Positions 1-6,342 of a stretch of 24,476 bases of DNA are shown piece after piece; position 1 is the first letter of the stretch; the number at the start of each line of letters is the position of its first letter. The stretch lies in assembly GCA_015257485.1 (NCBI GenBank), contig JABZKC010000009.1, positions 1 to 24,476 on the forward strand. The letters run 5' to 3'. Source of the DNA: Nanosynbacter sp. Its GTDB lineage: Bacteria > Patescibacteriota > Saccharimonadia > Saccharimonadales > Saccharimonadaceae. A model generated the notes under the pieces. That model did not search any database and was not told where the DNA came from. It saw only the letters and a list, made by a program, of their open reading frames with translations. Both the position numbers and the translations under genes were made by a program.

Positions 1-553
1 TATCATTACCGAGCAAGAATATGTTCGAATTATCCGTGTATAAAATTTGATCTAGAATCAAAGACAAATAATGCAGAAGGCAGGTAGCCAGTGGAGCTAA
101 TTCCTTAGCGATATTATGAAAATATAAAATAACTTTCAAACTATTCGGGTTCTTTCGTCTTTTGACAGAAAAATAATTAACTTCATCCGAAATTTGCCCC
201 TTTTGAAAATATGAGGTGTTTATATATGAATAGAGTTTTGTTTTTAGACTGTCTACTTTCTCATTGTTTACTTTAAATTTAAGAAAAATTCGCTTGATGG
301 CTCGATTGATAGATTCATCACTCACCGTCGAATCATCTAAAAATTTTCGCATATCAAAAACTGACCTTTCATGCTTAGGTTTAAATCTGAATACAGAGAT
401 ATTTTCATAATTATCTGCGTAGTACTCAAAATCTATACCTTCAAACAATCCAAGCTCAGCGGTTTTTTTATAAATCAAATCACTAGCGTAGTGACTGTAC
501 GCGTTAGCAGTAATTCTATCTTCTGCTTGTTTGATTATCTTCTGTTCATTCAT
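1..553 (-). CDS. Unrecognised protein, C-terminus cut by the left window edge
   Basis: An open frame on the minus strand begins with ATG (MNEQKIIKQAEDRITANAY...) and runs without a stop for 184 codons to the left edge, so the 3' end is missing. I do not recognise a family. The visible part is charged and rich in K, N, Y, F and I, with no signal peptide and no convincing membrane segment at the start; a more hydrophobic leucine-rich stretch occurs near residues 158-172. The start lies 8 nt after the stop of the PilX-like gene, so it is very probably the last known member of the prepilin operon. No strong Shine-Dalgarno is visible, so translation may be coupled to the gene before it. In many bacteria this position after pilX holds the adhesin pilY1, but this protein has no secretion signal and does not look like PilY1. 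Confidence 0.72.
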   Translation of the reverse strand, partial: MNEQKIIKQAEDRITANAYSHYASDLIYKKTAELGLFEGIDFEYYADNYENISVFRFKPKHERSVFDMRKFLDDSTVSDESINRAIKRIFLKFKVNNEKVDSLKTKLYSYINTSYFQKGQISDEVNYFSVKRRKNPNSLKVILYFHNIAKELAPLATCLLHYLSLILDQILYTDNSNIFLLGND

Positions 554-561
554 ATCCAGGA

Positions 562-1827
562 TTATTGCTCTGGATTGGCGTAGTCGTCATTTTCCAGATA
601 GTTAGGACAGGTATCCTTATCGCCGTCTTCCATATACCAACAGTTTTTGGTGGTATAGAAAGTTTTACGGGTGACATTGTTTTTATCATCGTTTAGTTGT
701 ACTGCAAATTCTGGATATGGGAAGTAGTTATCGACCAATTCGACGCGAGCCTCGATGCGACGATATAAGGTATTGGCGCGACCAGTGGAATCAACCTTAG
801 CCTGCACGCCAGTAAGGTCAATCGGGTTACGGTTGCTATCATAAAGTGAAACAGCAAAGTCAGTATCTGGAGCGCCATAAGGCAGTGATAAAACTAAGAA
901 AGTAGCACCAATGTTACGGTCATTGGAATTATGAAAGGTGTTCGGCACTTCAAAAGTGAGTGAACAGAAGAAGCTGCCCCCCTGACACTTAACATAGATA
1001 AGTTCATTCTTGTGCTTATCAAAGGTACGAGAAACTTCACTAGCTCCAATTTCGTTAGTACCATTCTTGCTTGGTCTTAGATGCATCGTTCCCTGGTCGG
1101 TAGAATTGTCACCACTAGCCGTGATAAGATCGCTCATCCTAAAATTACGGTCGGCTTGATAGAAGGAAGCATTAATCAATGGTGGTACCAAGGAATATTG
1201 ACCGGATGGCAGTGAGGCATTTTCGCTCCAGGATAATTGGTGACCAATACTTAAGAGTTTAGCGTAATTAGTATCGGAAAACCACTTGATATTGATATAT
1301 TTCAATTCTTTGATTTTATCACTACGAATTGGCACAATACGGAGACGATTTTCGCCACTCAAAGATGAACGATAATCGCTAAGATCTTCCCTAAGAGTTA
1401 CACAGGTGTAAGCTTGCACCATATCAGCACCACGGCCTTGATCAAGATTTTTATTTTTTACTTCTTGAATAGTGACACCTTTTTGCTCATCAGTGGTACG
1501 ACTGAGGACATTAGCCACGGTATTGCAGTCCTGATTTTTAATACCATTCTGCATAGCTTCAATGATTTCCTTACAATTAATATCGGAGCCACCCTCTTGA
1601 TAACGGTCCAAGCATTCATGATATTTGAGAAGAGCAACCTTAGCGTCTTCCACACCAGCAAGAGCAGAATCGTAGGCGGATTTCGAGAGATCAGAATTAC
1701 TAGTTTGGCCAGCCTCAGAAAGAGTGAGGCGTACAAAGCCAATCACGATAATGCTAAATAAAAGTATGGCAAAAATCGTCACAACAATGGAGGTGGCACC
1801 GCGCTTAGTAGTTAGTAGTTTTTTCAT
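562..1827 (-). CDS. PilX/GspK-like minor prepilin, 421 aa
   Basis: Residues 1-10 are a short positive leader (MKKLLTTKRG) followed by a hydrophobic helix (about residues 11-33), the layout of a type IV prepilin or pseudopilin. If cleavage is after Gly10, position +5 is Val, not the usual Glu. Lack of Glu5 is known for the GspK tip pseudopilin, so a PilX/GspK-like role at the pilus tip is inferred. The remaining ~390 residues form a large extracytoplasmic region with several cysteines (for example around residues 67, 85 and 101, and near the C-terminus), so disulphides are possible. It is the fourth prepilin of the operon; its ATG shares one base with the preceding stop (TAATG), and a GGAGAGG ribosome site precedes it. 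Prepilin nature is firm; the exact subclass is less so. Confidence 0.8.
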   Translation of the reverse strand: MKKLLTTKRGATSIVVTIFAILLFSIIVIGFVRLTLSEAGQTSNSDLSKSAYDSALAGVEDAKVALLKYHECLDRYQEGGSDINCKEIIEAMQNGIKNQDCNTVANVLSRTTDEQKGVTIQEVKNKNLDQGRGADMVQAYTCVTLREDLSDYRSSLSGENRLRIVPIRSDKIKELKYINIKWFSDTNYAKLLSIGHQLSWSENASLPSGQYSLVPPLINASFYQADRNFRMSDLITASGDNSTDQGTMHLRPSKNGTNEIGASEVSRTFDKHKNELIYVKCQGGSFFCSLTFEVPNTFHNSNDRNIGATFLVLSLPYGAPDTDFAVSLYDSNRNPIDLTGVQAKVDSTGRANTLYRRIEARVELVDNYFPYPEFAVQLNDDKNNVTRKTFYTTKNCWYMEDGDKDTCPNYLENDDYANPEQ

Positions 1828-2744
1828 TATTCCTCTCCTTTTCTATTTTGGCCCGAAGTCCTAGCGGAAAAATTAAATTTATTAATGGCGCAGTAATTAA
1901 AACCGGAAGATAAACCTATATCTGGTGGTGTTTTGCAGAATTCACCGGTGCCAGTAATATCGACATTACCCCTTAAAGTAGCCAAGATAAAGGTACCGCT
2001 ATAAAAATGCTGCATAGTGAGAGCATGCTCGGTTGGCGCAAAAACCGTAAAATCATAAAGTGCGATGTCTTCGTTGTTCTTTTTTATGACTTCTTTATAT
2101 TCATTACCTGTCAATTTATAAGTCGGAGCAATATCCGCCACCTTGTATATGCGATTATTGTTTGCCACGACTTCCATATGGGAACGACAAATTGTGCGAT
2201 CGGAATCTTCAATCTTAATCAGACGATAATCGTCAATTTCCGTGTCGCCATCGCTAAAAGTCGCGCGACTACCACTCACAATTTCATAATCAATGGAATT
2301 TAAGACATAGCCAGTATTCCAGAGATAGGTATAACGCCCAGAACAGAAAACACCAGAAAGTGGCACACTTTCGAGAATCTTGCCAGTTTGCTTGGCCTTG
2401 ATGGTGCCGTAGTTTTGCTGGTAAACATAAAGCCTTGCTTGATCTTGTAAGCATTTATTTAGTTCATTGGAATTTGAGGCATATTCGACACGACAAATAT
2501 CAGACAAAGAGCGAGCCGGCGAGGTGGCAATGCCGCGTTGAAAATCATCCACTAGTAAACGCGAAGTGGAATTGATTGCATTCATGATATTTCCCTTTTG
2601 ATAAATTGATGAGAGATGTACTGCGACAAAAATTACCGAAAGCAGAAGAATTGAAATAAATATCAAGGAAATAGTCACTTCAATGATGGTGAAACCAGAA
2701 ATTTGCTGAATATTGGTTTTAGATTGTGGAGTTTTGCGATGCAT
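1827..2744 (-). CDS. PilW/GspJ-like minor prepilin, 305 aa
   Basis: The N-terminus carries a textbook type IV prepilin signal: a basic leader ending in ISG, then FTIIEVTISLIFISILLLS. Prepilin peptidase would cut after Gly17, leaving Phe at +1 and Glu22 at +5, followed by a hydrophobic helix of about 22 residues. The rest is a globular region of about 260 residues, larger than a major pilin, with several Cys residues. Third in the prepilin operon, starting 13 nt after the previous stop and overlapping the next gene by one base. Its position between a PilV/GspI-like and a PilX/GspK-like gene suggests the PilW/GspJ role (inference from order and size). It would sit in the membrane before assembly into the pilus tip. 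Confidence 0.85.
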   Translation of the reverse strand: MHRKTPQSKTNIQQISGFTIIEVTISLIFISILLLSVIFVAVHLSSIYQKGNIMNAINSTSRLLVDDFQRGIATSPARSLSDICRVEYASNSNELNKCLQDQARLYVYQQNYGTIKAKQTGKILESVPLSGVFCSGRYTYLWNTGYVLNSIDYEIVSGSRATFSDGDTEIDDYRLIKIEDSDRTICRSHMEVVANNNRIYKVADIAPTYKLTGNEYKEVIKKNNEDIALYDFTVFAPTEHALTMQHFYSGTFILATLRGNVDITGTGEFCKTPPDIGLSSGFNYCAINKFNFSARTSGQNRKGEE

Positions 2745-2757
2745 AATTTAACCTAGC

Positions 2758-3630
2758 TTAACCTCTCTTCATGTAGTCTGGATTATATAAGCGAATGATG
2801 GTACCGATGGTAGTTGGGGTAATTTCACCTGGACTATACCAGCAAGTGCGAATATGAAAATCATAAAATTCTGGAGGATAATTCTTATCCATATCTTCGC
2901 GATATTTAGCGTCAAAATGGGCGCTGGATGGAACATTAGTAAAGTCACGGACAGCTATAATCCAAATTCCTTCGGCACGATAAAGATTATTAAAAACTGG
3001 AGTAGTTCGATAATTAGTGTCGTCATTAATTTCATTAAGATTAGTGGTATCAGTATCTTCCCCATTCGAAGTCCCAGCCGTAGAAGTCGAAGAGAAAACT
3101 AGGCGGGGAGCCAGTGGCGATTCTTGAAAAATTCCTGGAAAATCAGTGGCAGAAAGAATGGTGTTTACTGGATCTGAAGCCTTAAGCCTACGTGTATTTA
3201 GAATAAAGGCCTTATCGGCAAAGATATTGTGGTTATCACCTACAATGTTATTTTTATCGTAATATTCAGAGCACCTATTTGCTTCAAATTTAGAAATTTC
3301 AGTCGGGCTATTGGACATACCATTATTAAAACTAGTTAGACGTTCCCAAATCGCACGGTATTCCTGCCATTTACCAGAATCATCCTGTCCACTAGATTTA
3401 ACTAATGCACGTTCAGAAATATAAGCATCGTGAATAAAACGCAGAGCTTCAGCCTGAGCATCAATCTCATTACGGACTGTGGTGATTTGCAAAGAATTTT
3501 GAATCTTAGCGTAACTACGATTCATCATAGAAACTGAAATGGCGGAGACTAAAATAAAAACCACAAAACAAAAAGTTACTTCGATAATAGTGTCACCACG
3601 ACGGCTAATGAAAGGCTTTAACTTCGACAT
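2758..3630 (-). CDS. PilV/GspI-like minor prepilin with Asp at +1, 290 aa
   Basis: The leader (MSKLKPFISRRG) is followed by DTIIEVTFCFVVFILVSA, a class III prepilin signal with Gly12 as the -1 residue and Glu17 at +5. The +1 residue after the predicted cut is Asp rather than the usual Phe/Met, so N-methylation by the peptidase would be atypical. After the helix (13-34) comes an extracytoplasmic domain of about 250 residues. Second gene of the operon: its start overlaps the end of the first prepilin gene by 13 nt, with a GAGGAAAA ribosome site inside that gene, so the two are translationally linked. The PilV/GspI assignment rests on order and size, not on a motif. Confidence 0.82.
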   Translation of the reverse strand: MSKLKPFISRRGDTIIEVTFCFVVFILVSAISVSMMNRSYAKIQNSLQITTVRNEIDAQAEALRFIHDAYISERALVKSSGQDDSGKWQEYRAIWERLTSFNNGMSNSPTEISKFEANRCSEYYDKNNIVGDNHNIFADKAFILNTRRLKASDPVNTILSATDFPGIFQESPLAPRLVFSSTSTAGTSNGEDTDTTNLNEINDDTNYRTTPVFNNLYRAEGIWIIAVRDFTNVPSSAHFDAKYREDMDKNYPPEFYDFHIRTCWYSPGEITPTTIGTIIRLYNPDYMKRG

Positions 3631-4631
3631 GGATTTTCCTCACTATCAATATCAATCAATTCAACAGCCGTGGAATTACTGCCATCAGCATGAATACGAA
3701 TAGCGCGACGAGCGATACTATTAAATGAATGATTTTCCGAACCAACGCAGATATCGAGATCTTTTTTATTCTGAAGTTTAACATTTTCAAGATAAAAGCC
3801 CTTGGACTCGGAGTGATTTAGAGTGCCGAATGCAGGATAAAGACCAGCATCAGCCGCCACGCTAGCGACAGAACCAATACCGCCATACTCACAGCTACCG
3901 TTACCAACATATTCATTATTTACTTTTTGCATGAATTGATTAATATTAAAGGTTTTGCCTTTTTCATCATAAATGTAGGTGTGGACGGTACCAGAAATTG
4001 GTGAACGGGTAACAAGAAAAGCCCCGATAAAAGAATCGTGATTTTCGGGGTTCTCAATACGGGCCTGCCAAAGTGGTTCATAAACATCGTAATTACCAGC
4101 AGTAGTCATCCGACAAGTATTAGCTTCACTCTTCATAGTAATAACATTAGCACCAATACTCCTTAATGAAACCAGAGCGTTGTCACCAGAGGCATTTTCA
4201 ATGTCGAGATTTTGGGTATAAATACGACCGATCACATCATAAATTCGCACATTATGATCTGGTTGGTTTGTATCGGGATTAGTCTCACCGAAAGTGACAA
4301 GCTTACCATAGATGGCACAGCGAGTACGTCCTGGAAAATTATCTGAGGTAGAATTAGAAACTAACCCACCATTTTCATTCCACATAGTATTAAGCGTGCA
4401 ATAAATACTGCTTCCTTCATCAGCCTCGCGAGGGTTCTTAACATTGACTACTGAGGAATAAACTGATTTCAGGGTAGCAGAAAGTTCGTTATAAGAATCG
4501 ATGTAACGGCGATTATTAATATTGCCAGAAAGAAAACCCATGACGGAAACAACGAGCAGACCAGTAATCACCAACACAAGCGTCACCTCGATAATCGTAA
4601 AGCCTGACCTCCACCAAGTTTTCTTTTTCAT
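3618..4631 (-). CDS. FimU/GspH-like minor prepilin, first gene of pilin operon, 337 aa
   Basis: The basic leader MKKKTWWRSG precedes FTIIEVTLVLVITGLLVVSV, a canonical prepilin cleavage site: Gly10, Phe at +1, Glu15 at +5, then a hydrophobic helix. The body of about 300 residues is soluble with scattered Cys. It leads the operon. An extended -10 (TGcTATAAT) ends exactly six bases before the ATG and there is no room for a Shine-Dalgarno, so the mRNA is predicted to be leaderless. The operon order of four prepilins resembles fimU-pilV-pilW-pilX and gspH-I-J-K, whose products form the pilus or pseudopilus tip and prime assembly. Subclass is inferred from order; it could also be a divergent major pilin, though it is large for one. 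Confidence 0.85.
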   Translation of the reverse strand: MKKKTWWRSGFTIIEVTLVLVITGLLVVSVMGFLSGNINNRRYIDSYNELSATLKSVYSSVVNVKNPREADEGSSIYCTLNTMWNENGGLVSNSTSDNFPGRTRCAIYGKLVTFGETNPDTNQPDHNVRIYDVIGRIYTQNLDIENASGDNALVSLRSIGANVITMKSEANTCRMTTAGNYDVYEPLWQARIENPENHDSFIGAFLVTRSPISGTVHTYIYDEKGKTFNINQFMQKVNNEYVGNGSCEYGGIGSVASVAADAGLYPAFGTLNHSESKGFYLENVKLQNKKDLDICVGSENHSFNSIARRAIRIHADGSNSTAVELIDIDSEENPCRS

Positions 4632-4637
4632 AACTAA

Positions 4638-4646
4638 ATTATAGCA
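4638..4646 (-). promoter_or_regulatory. Extended -10 promoter of the prepilin operon (leaderless)
   Basis: Minus-strand TGcTATAAT; the hexamer occupies 4638-4643 and six bases (TTAGTT) separate it from the ATG at 4631. A start 6-7 nt after the -10 would put +1 on or beside the A of ATG. No TTGACA-like -35 is evident at 17 bp. Confidence 0.75.
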
Positions 4647-4705
4647 TAAGAGGTTATAATATATAAAAGAAAAATACTATATTAGGGATTTTTACGCCAA
4701 AAAGA

Positions 4706-4728
4706 TACCCGGGCTAAACGCCCGGGTA
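4706..4728 (-). terminator. Rho-independent terminator of the 122-aa gene
   Basis: Perfect 9-bp stem (TACCCGGGC / GCCCGGGTA) with a 5-nt loop, followed on the minus strand by TCTTTTT. It lies 22 nt past the stop of the orphan gene and upstream of the prepilin operon promoter, so it separates the two units. Confidence 0.88.
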
Positions 4729-4749
4729 CATAGGTTTAATAAAGGAGGT

Positions 4750-5118
4750 TTAATCAGTGGTAAGAGTGAAACTTCCTTTACGGCTCTTGGCGTTATAATA
4801 CGCCGAAAATCGGCGATATCGATAACGGCAAACACCATCGTTCCGAATGTGATAATCTATATCCACTTTGCAGCAACCTTCTAGGTTAAAGCTCTCCCCA
4901 GAACCATCTTCATGATGAATTCCGGTTATCACAATATCGGTAATTTGCATCGGTAGATACAGCTTAGTGGCATCATTACTGTGGTTTGAATAACCCTGTG
5001 AGATAGTGAAATTCACATGAACTTTCACATCCCTGCTAAAAGCGTACTTGCACGAGTCAAACAAAGCACTCTTGCTCGGTCCATTAATGATGGCATAAGC
5101 TACACTCTTGTTATTCAT
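4750..5118 (-). CDS. Orphan small protein, 122 aa, unknown function
   Basis: I do not recognise this protein. It starts MNNKSVAYAIINGPSKSALF and is a soluble, probably beta-rich sequence with alternating hydrophobic and polar residues (VKVHVNFTI, ITDIVITGI, CKVDIDYHI, GVCRYRYRRFSAYY), four cysteines and many histidines, and no signal peptide. A start 13 codons upstream exists, but the chosen ATG is preceded by a strong AAGGAGG at 8 nt and is preferred. It forms a complete monocistronic unit: a consensus promoter, an ~80-nt leader with a 5'-terminal hairpin, and a terminator. It sits just downstream of a tRNA gene, a common place for acquired genes, but I saw no flanking repeat or integrase. 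Confidence 0.7.
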   Translation of the reverse strand: MNNKSVAYAIINGPSKSALFDSCKYAFSRDVKVHVNFTISQGYSNHSNDATKLYLPMQITDIVITGIHHEDGSGESFNLEGCCKVDIDYHIRNDGVCRYRYRRFSAYYNAKSRKGSFTLTTD

Positions 5119-5178
5119 ACGAATAACCTCCTTTTTTAATATACTACCCAGATACATTCGTAAAATGGGTTGGTCTAC

Positions 5179-5198
5179 CTAATCCACTATTGAATTAG
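5179..5198 (-). promoter_or_regulatory. 5'-terminal hairpin in the leader of the 122-aa gene
   Basis: CTAATTCA-ATAG-TGGATTAG forms an 8-bp stem (one G-U pair) with a 4-nt loop, beginning at the position expected for the transcription start. A second weaker ACCCA/TGGGT pairing follows in the leader before the Shine-Dalgarno. A 5' hairpin of this kind could stabilise the mRNA; a regulatory role is only inferred. Confidence 0.45.
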
Positions 5199-5205
5199 TG
5201 CATTC

Positions 5206-5234
5206 ATTCTATCATGTTTATGCAAATTTGTCAA
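5206..5234 (-). promoter_or_regulatory. Sigma70-type promoter of the 122-aa gene
   Basis: Minus strand TTGACA (5229-5234), 17-bp spacer, TAGAAT (5206-5211), with TGA directly before the -10. This is the best full-consensus promoter in the window and predicts a leader of about 80 nt. A second TTGACA in similar context lies about 35 bp further upstream. Confidence 0.8.
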
Positions 5235-5307
5235 TATGAATTACAGCCTTGTATAATTTTGTCAAATAATACTCGTGAGGTTAATAAAAATATTCTTTTG
5301 TGGTTAA

Positions 5308-5383
5308 TGGTGGGGGCGGTTGGGCTCGAACCAACGACCAAGCGGTTATGAGCCGCCTGCTCTAACCCCTGAGCTACGCCCCC
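5308..5383 (-). tRNA. tRNA with anticodon CAU, probably tRNA-Ile2 (lysidine-type)
   Basis: A 76-nt cloverleaf on the minus strand: acceptor GGGGGCG pairs with CGCCCCC, D-arm GCTC...GAGC, anticodon stem GGCGG/CCGCC around loop CTCATAA (anticodon CAT, complement of 5348-5350), T-arm with GGTTCGAGCCC, discriminator A and an encoded CCA. The anticodon could mean Met or Ile. The body resembles E. coli ileX, a CAU tRNA whose C34 is turned to lysidine by TilS, including TTAGAGCAGGCG before the anticodon and CGCTTGGTCG after it, and is less like elongator tRNA-Met. The call of Ile2 comes from memory of those sequences. It is divergent from the FtsB-like gene. Confidence 0.93.
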
Positions 5384-5394
5384 AAGGTAGTTTT

Positions 5395-5403
5395 ATTTTA
5401 TCA
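5395..5403 (-). promoter_or_regulatory. Extended -10 of the tRNA gene
   Basis: Minus-strand TGaTAAAAT ends 11 nt before the first base of the tRNA, placing the start about 5 nt upstream of the mature 5' end. Its last base is only 5 bp from the divergent -10 on the plus strand. Confidence 0.6.
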
Positions 5404-5408
5404 TAAAA

Positions 5409-5417
5409 TGCTATAAT
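5409..5417 (+). promoter_or_regulatory. Extended -10 of the FtsB/DivIC-like gene
   Basis: Plus-strand TGcTATAAT with no clear -35. It predicts a leader of about 40 nt. The two back-to-back promoters (this and the tRNA one) probably compete for polymerase. Confidence 0.65.
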
Positions 5418-5464
5418 AGGGGAAAGGATTAGGGTGGCACCAGATATTCTTGAGAATTCTAATT

Positions 5465-5911
5465 ATGAAAACAAATAACAAAATTCAATTACATCTGAAA
5501 CTTAATCAGTTGCGTTACTGGGTGAAACACTCTTTGTTTAGTAAGGAGCGAATTATGTTTTTGTTGCTGCCAACGATGTTTGTGTTTTTGCTTTATTTTT
5601 CGGTGCAATCGATTACAAAAAATTGGAACCTACAACAGACTTTAAATACTAAATTGCAGGAGAAGCAATTGATGGAGCTCAAGGTTTCAAACATGAAGCT
5701 AGAAAATCAATACTATGCTTCCGAGGAGTATCAGGAACTGATGGCACGTAAACTCCAGGATAAAAAGGCTAACGGTGAAACTATGGTGATGTTGCCGATT
5801 AATAGTGAGATCGCGAAACAAAAACACGCCAACCAGAAATTCAGTTCAAACAAACAGGAACAAGACAACTCAAATTTTCGTCAATGGATGAGGTTCTTGT
5901 TTAGGATTTAG
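5465..5911 (+). CDS. FtsB/DivIC-like septum formation initiator, 148 aa
   Basis: A basic N-terminal cytoplasmic segment (1-28) is followed by one membrane helix (about 29-50, IMFLLLPTMFVFLLYFSVQS) and then a heptad-like coiled coil (about 52-100). The sequence SEEYQELMARKLQDKKANGE matches the position and style of the D/E-E-Y-(I)-E-x-x-A-R-E-K-L-G-x-x-x-x-G-E motif at the end of the FtsB/DivIC coiled coil. These proteins join FtsL and FtsQ/DivIB in the divisome and help activate septal peptidoglycan synthesis. The polar tail after residue 115 (K, N, Q-rich) is longer than usual. A TTG start five codons upstream is possible, but ATG is preferred; neither has a strong ribosome site. The family assignment is by architecture and motif only. 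Confidence 0.75.
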   Translation: MKTNNKIQLHLKLNQLRYWVKHSLFSKERIMFLLLPTMFVFLLYFSVQSITKNWNLQQTLNTKLQEKQLMELKVSNMKLENQYYASEEYQELMARKLQDKKANGETMVMLPINSEIAKQKHANQKFSSNKQEQDNSNFRQWMRFLFRI

Positions 5912-5941
5912 CTTTTATTTTAAGTTTTAATTTATTACGAA

Positions 5942-5971
5942 AAAATCCCCTAATTTGGTTTAGGGGATTTT
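5942..5971. terminator. Bidirectional terminator between convergent genes
   Basis: Perfect 12-bp inverted repeat AAAATCCCCTAA / TTAGGGGATTTT with a 6-nt loop. A and T tracts flank both sides, so it can end the FtsB-like gene on plus and the 68-aa gene on minus. Confidence 0.9.
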
Positions 5972-5986
5972 GTAATCGGTCGAAGA

Positions 5987-6193
5987 TTATTTCTTCTTGG
6001 AAAGAGTCAAGAAACCGTTGCGTGGGTTTTCATTGACAACGCGATCTTCTGGAAGATCAACTGGGGTACCCTTAGGGTTGTTCTCAGTCTTGGTGAAGAA
6101 ATAGATCGTTTGTGGCTTGCCACCGCGAAGGATTACTTCTGACTTGTGTAGGTAGTAGGTAATTCCCTTGCTGTTTTTATGACTATAGGCCAT
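5987..6193 (-). CDS. Small conserved basic protein of the MAYSHKNSKG type, 68 aa
   Basis: The sequence has an N-terminal NSKGITYYLHKSEVILRGGK stretch, then IYFFTK, and a C-terminal motif with a polar tail KKK. I recall similar 60-70 aa proteins (pattern NSKG.TYYLH..EV.LRGG...IYFF...P.G..V) in several bacteria including Patescibacteria; no function is known to me. It is soluble and very basic, so nucleic-acid or ribosome contact is possible but unproven. A good GGAGG site lies 5 nt before the ATG. A sigma70-type promoter directly upstream and a terminator directly downstream make it a monocistronic and probably well-expressed gene. Confidence 0.82.
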   Translation of the reverse strand: MAYSHKNSKGITYYLHKSEVILRGGKPQTIYFFTKTENNPKGTPVDLPEDRVVNENPRNGFLTLSKKK

Positions 6194-6221
6194 TTGTCCT
6201 CCTTTAAATAAGTATAGTTTT

Positions 6222-6250
6222 ATATTAGATTAGATAAAGATAAGTGTCAA
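6222..6250 (-). promoter_or_regulatory. Sigma70-type promoter of the 68-aa gene
   Basis: Minus-strand TTGACA (6245-6250), 17-bp spacer, TAATAT (6222-6227). The predicted leader is about 22 nt and contains the GGAGG site. Confidence 0.75.
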
Positions 6251-6342
6251 GAGATTTTATGGGGGTGAAATAGAGGTGGAAAAACTTTTATGCTTTTAAC
6301 AGGGGTGGCAATCTGGAAAGTTAGTGGGATTATTTTAAGGAA

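Noticed and set aside
371..583. Open frame on the plus strand opposite the left-edge gene and the end of the PilX-like gene
   Set aside because: It straddles two minus-strand genes, lacks a ribosome site and has a composition typical of an antisense shadow.
5119..5157. Upstream start adding 13 residues to the 122-aa protein
   Set aside because: The internal ATG has a perfect AAGGAGG at 8 nt; the upstream ATG lacks a ribosome site and would place that motif inside the coding part.
4750..5383. Integrated element next to the tRNA gene
   Set aside because: No integrase, no repeat of the tRNA 3' end and no change of gene style beyond one small orphan.
5431..5441. AGGGTGGCACC resembles the T-box sequence of aminoacyl-tRNA-sensing leaders
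   Set aside because: The leader is only about 40 nt, there is no specifier stem or terminator, and the downstream gene is an FtsB-like protein. Chance match.
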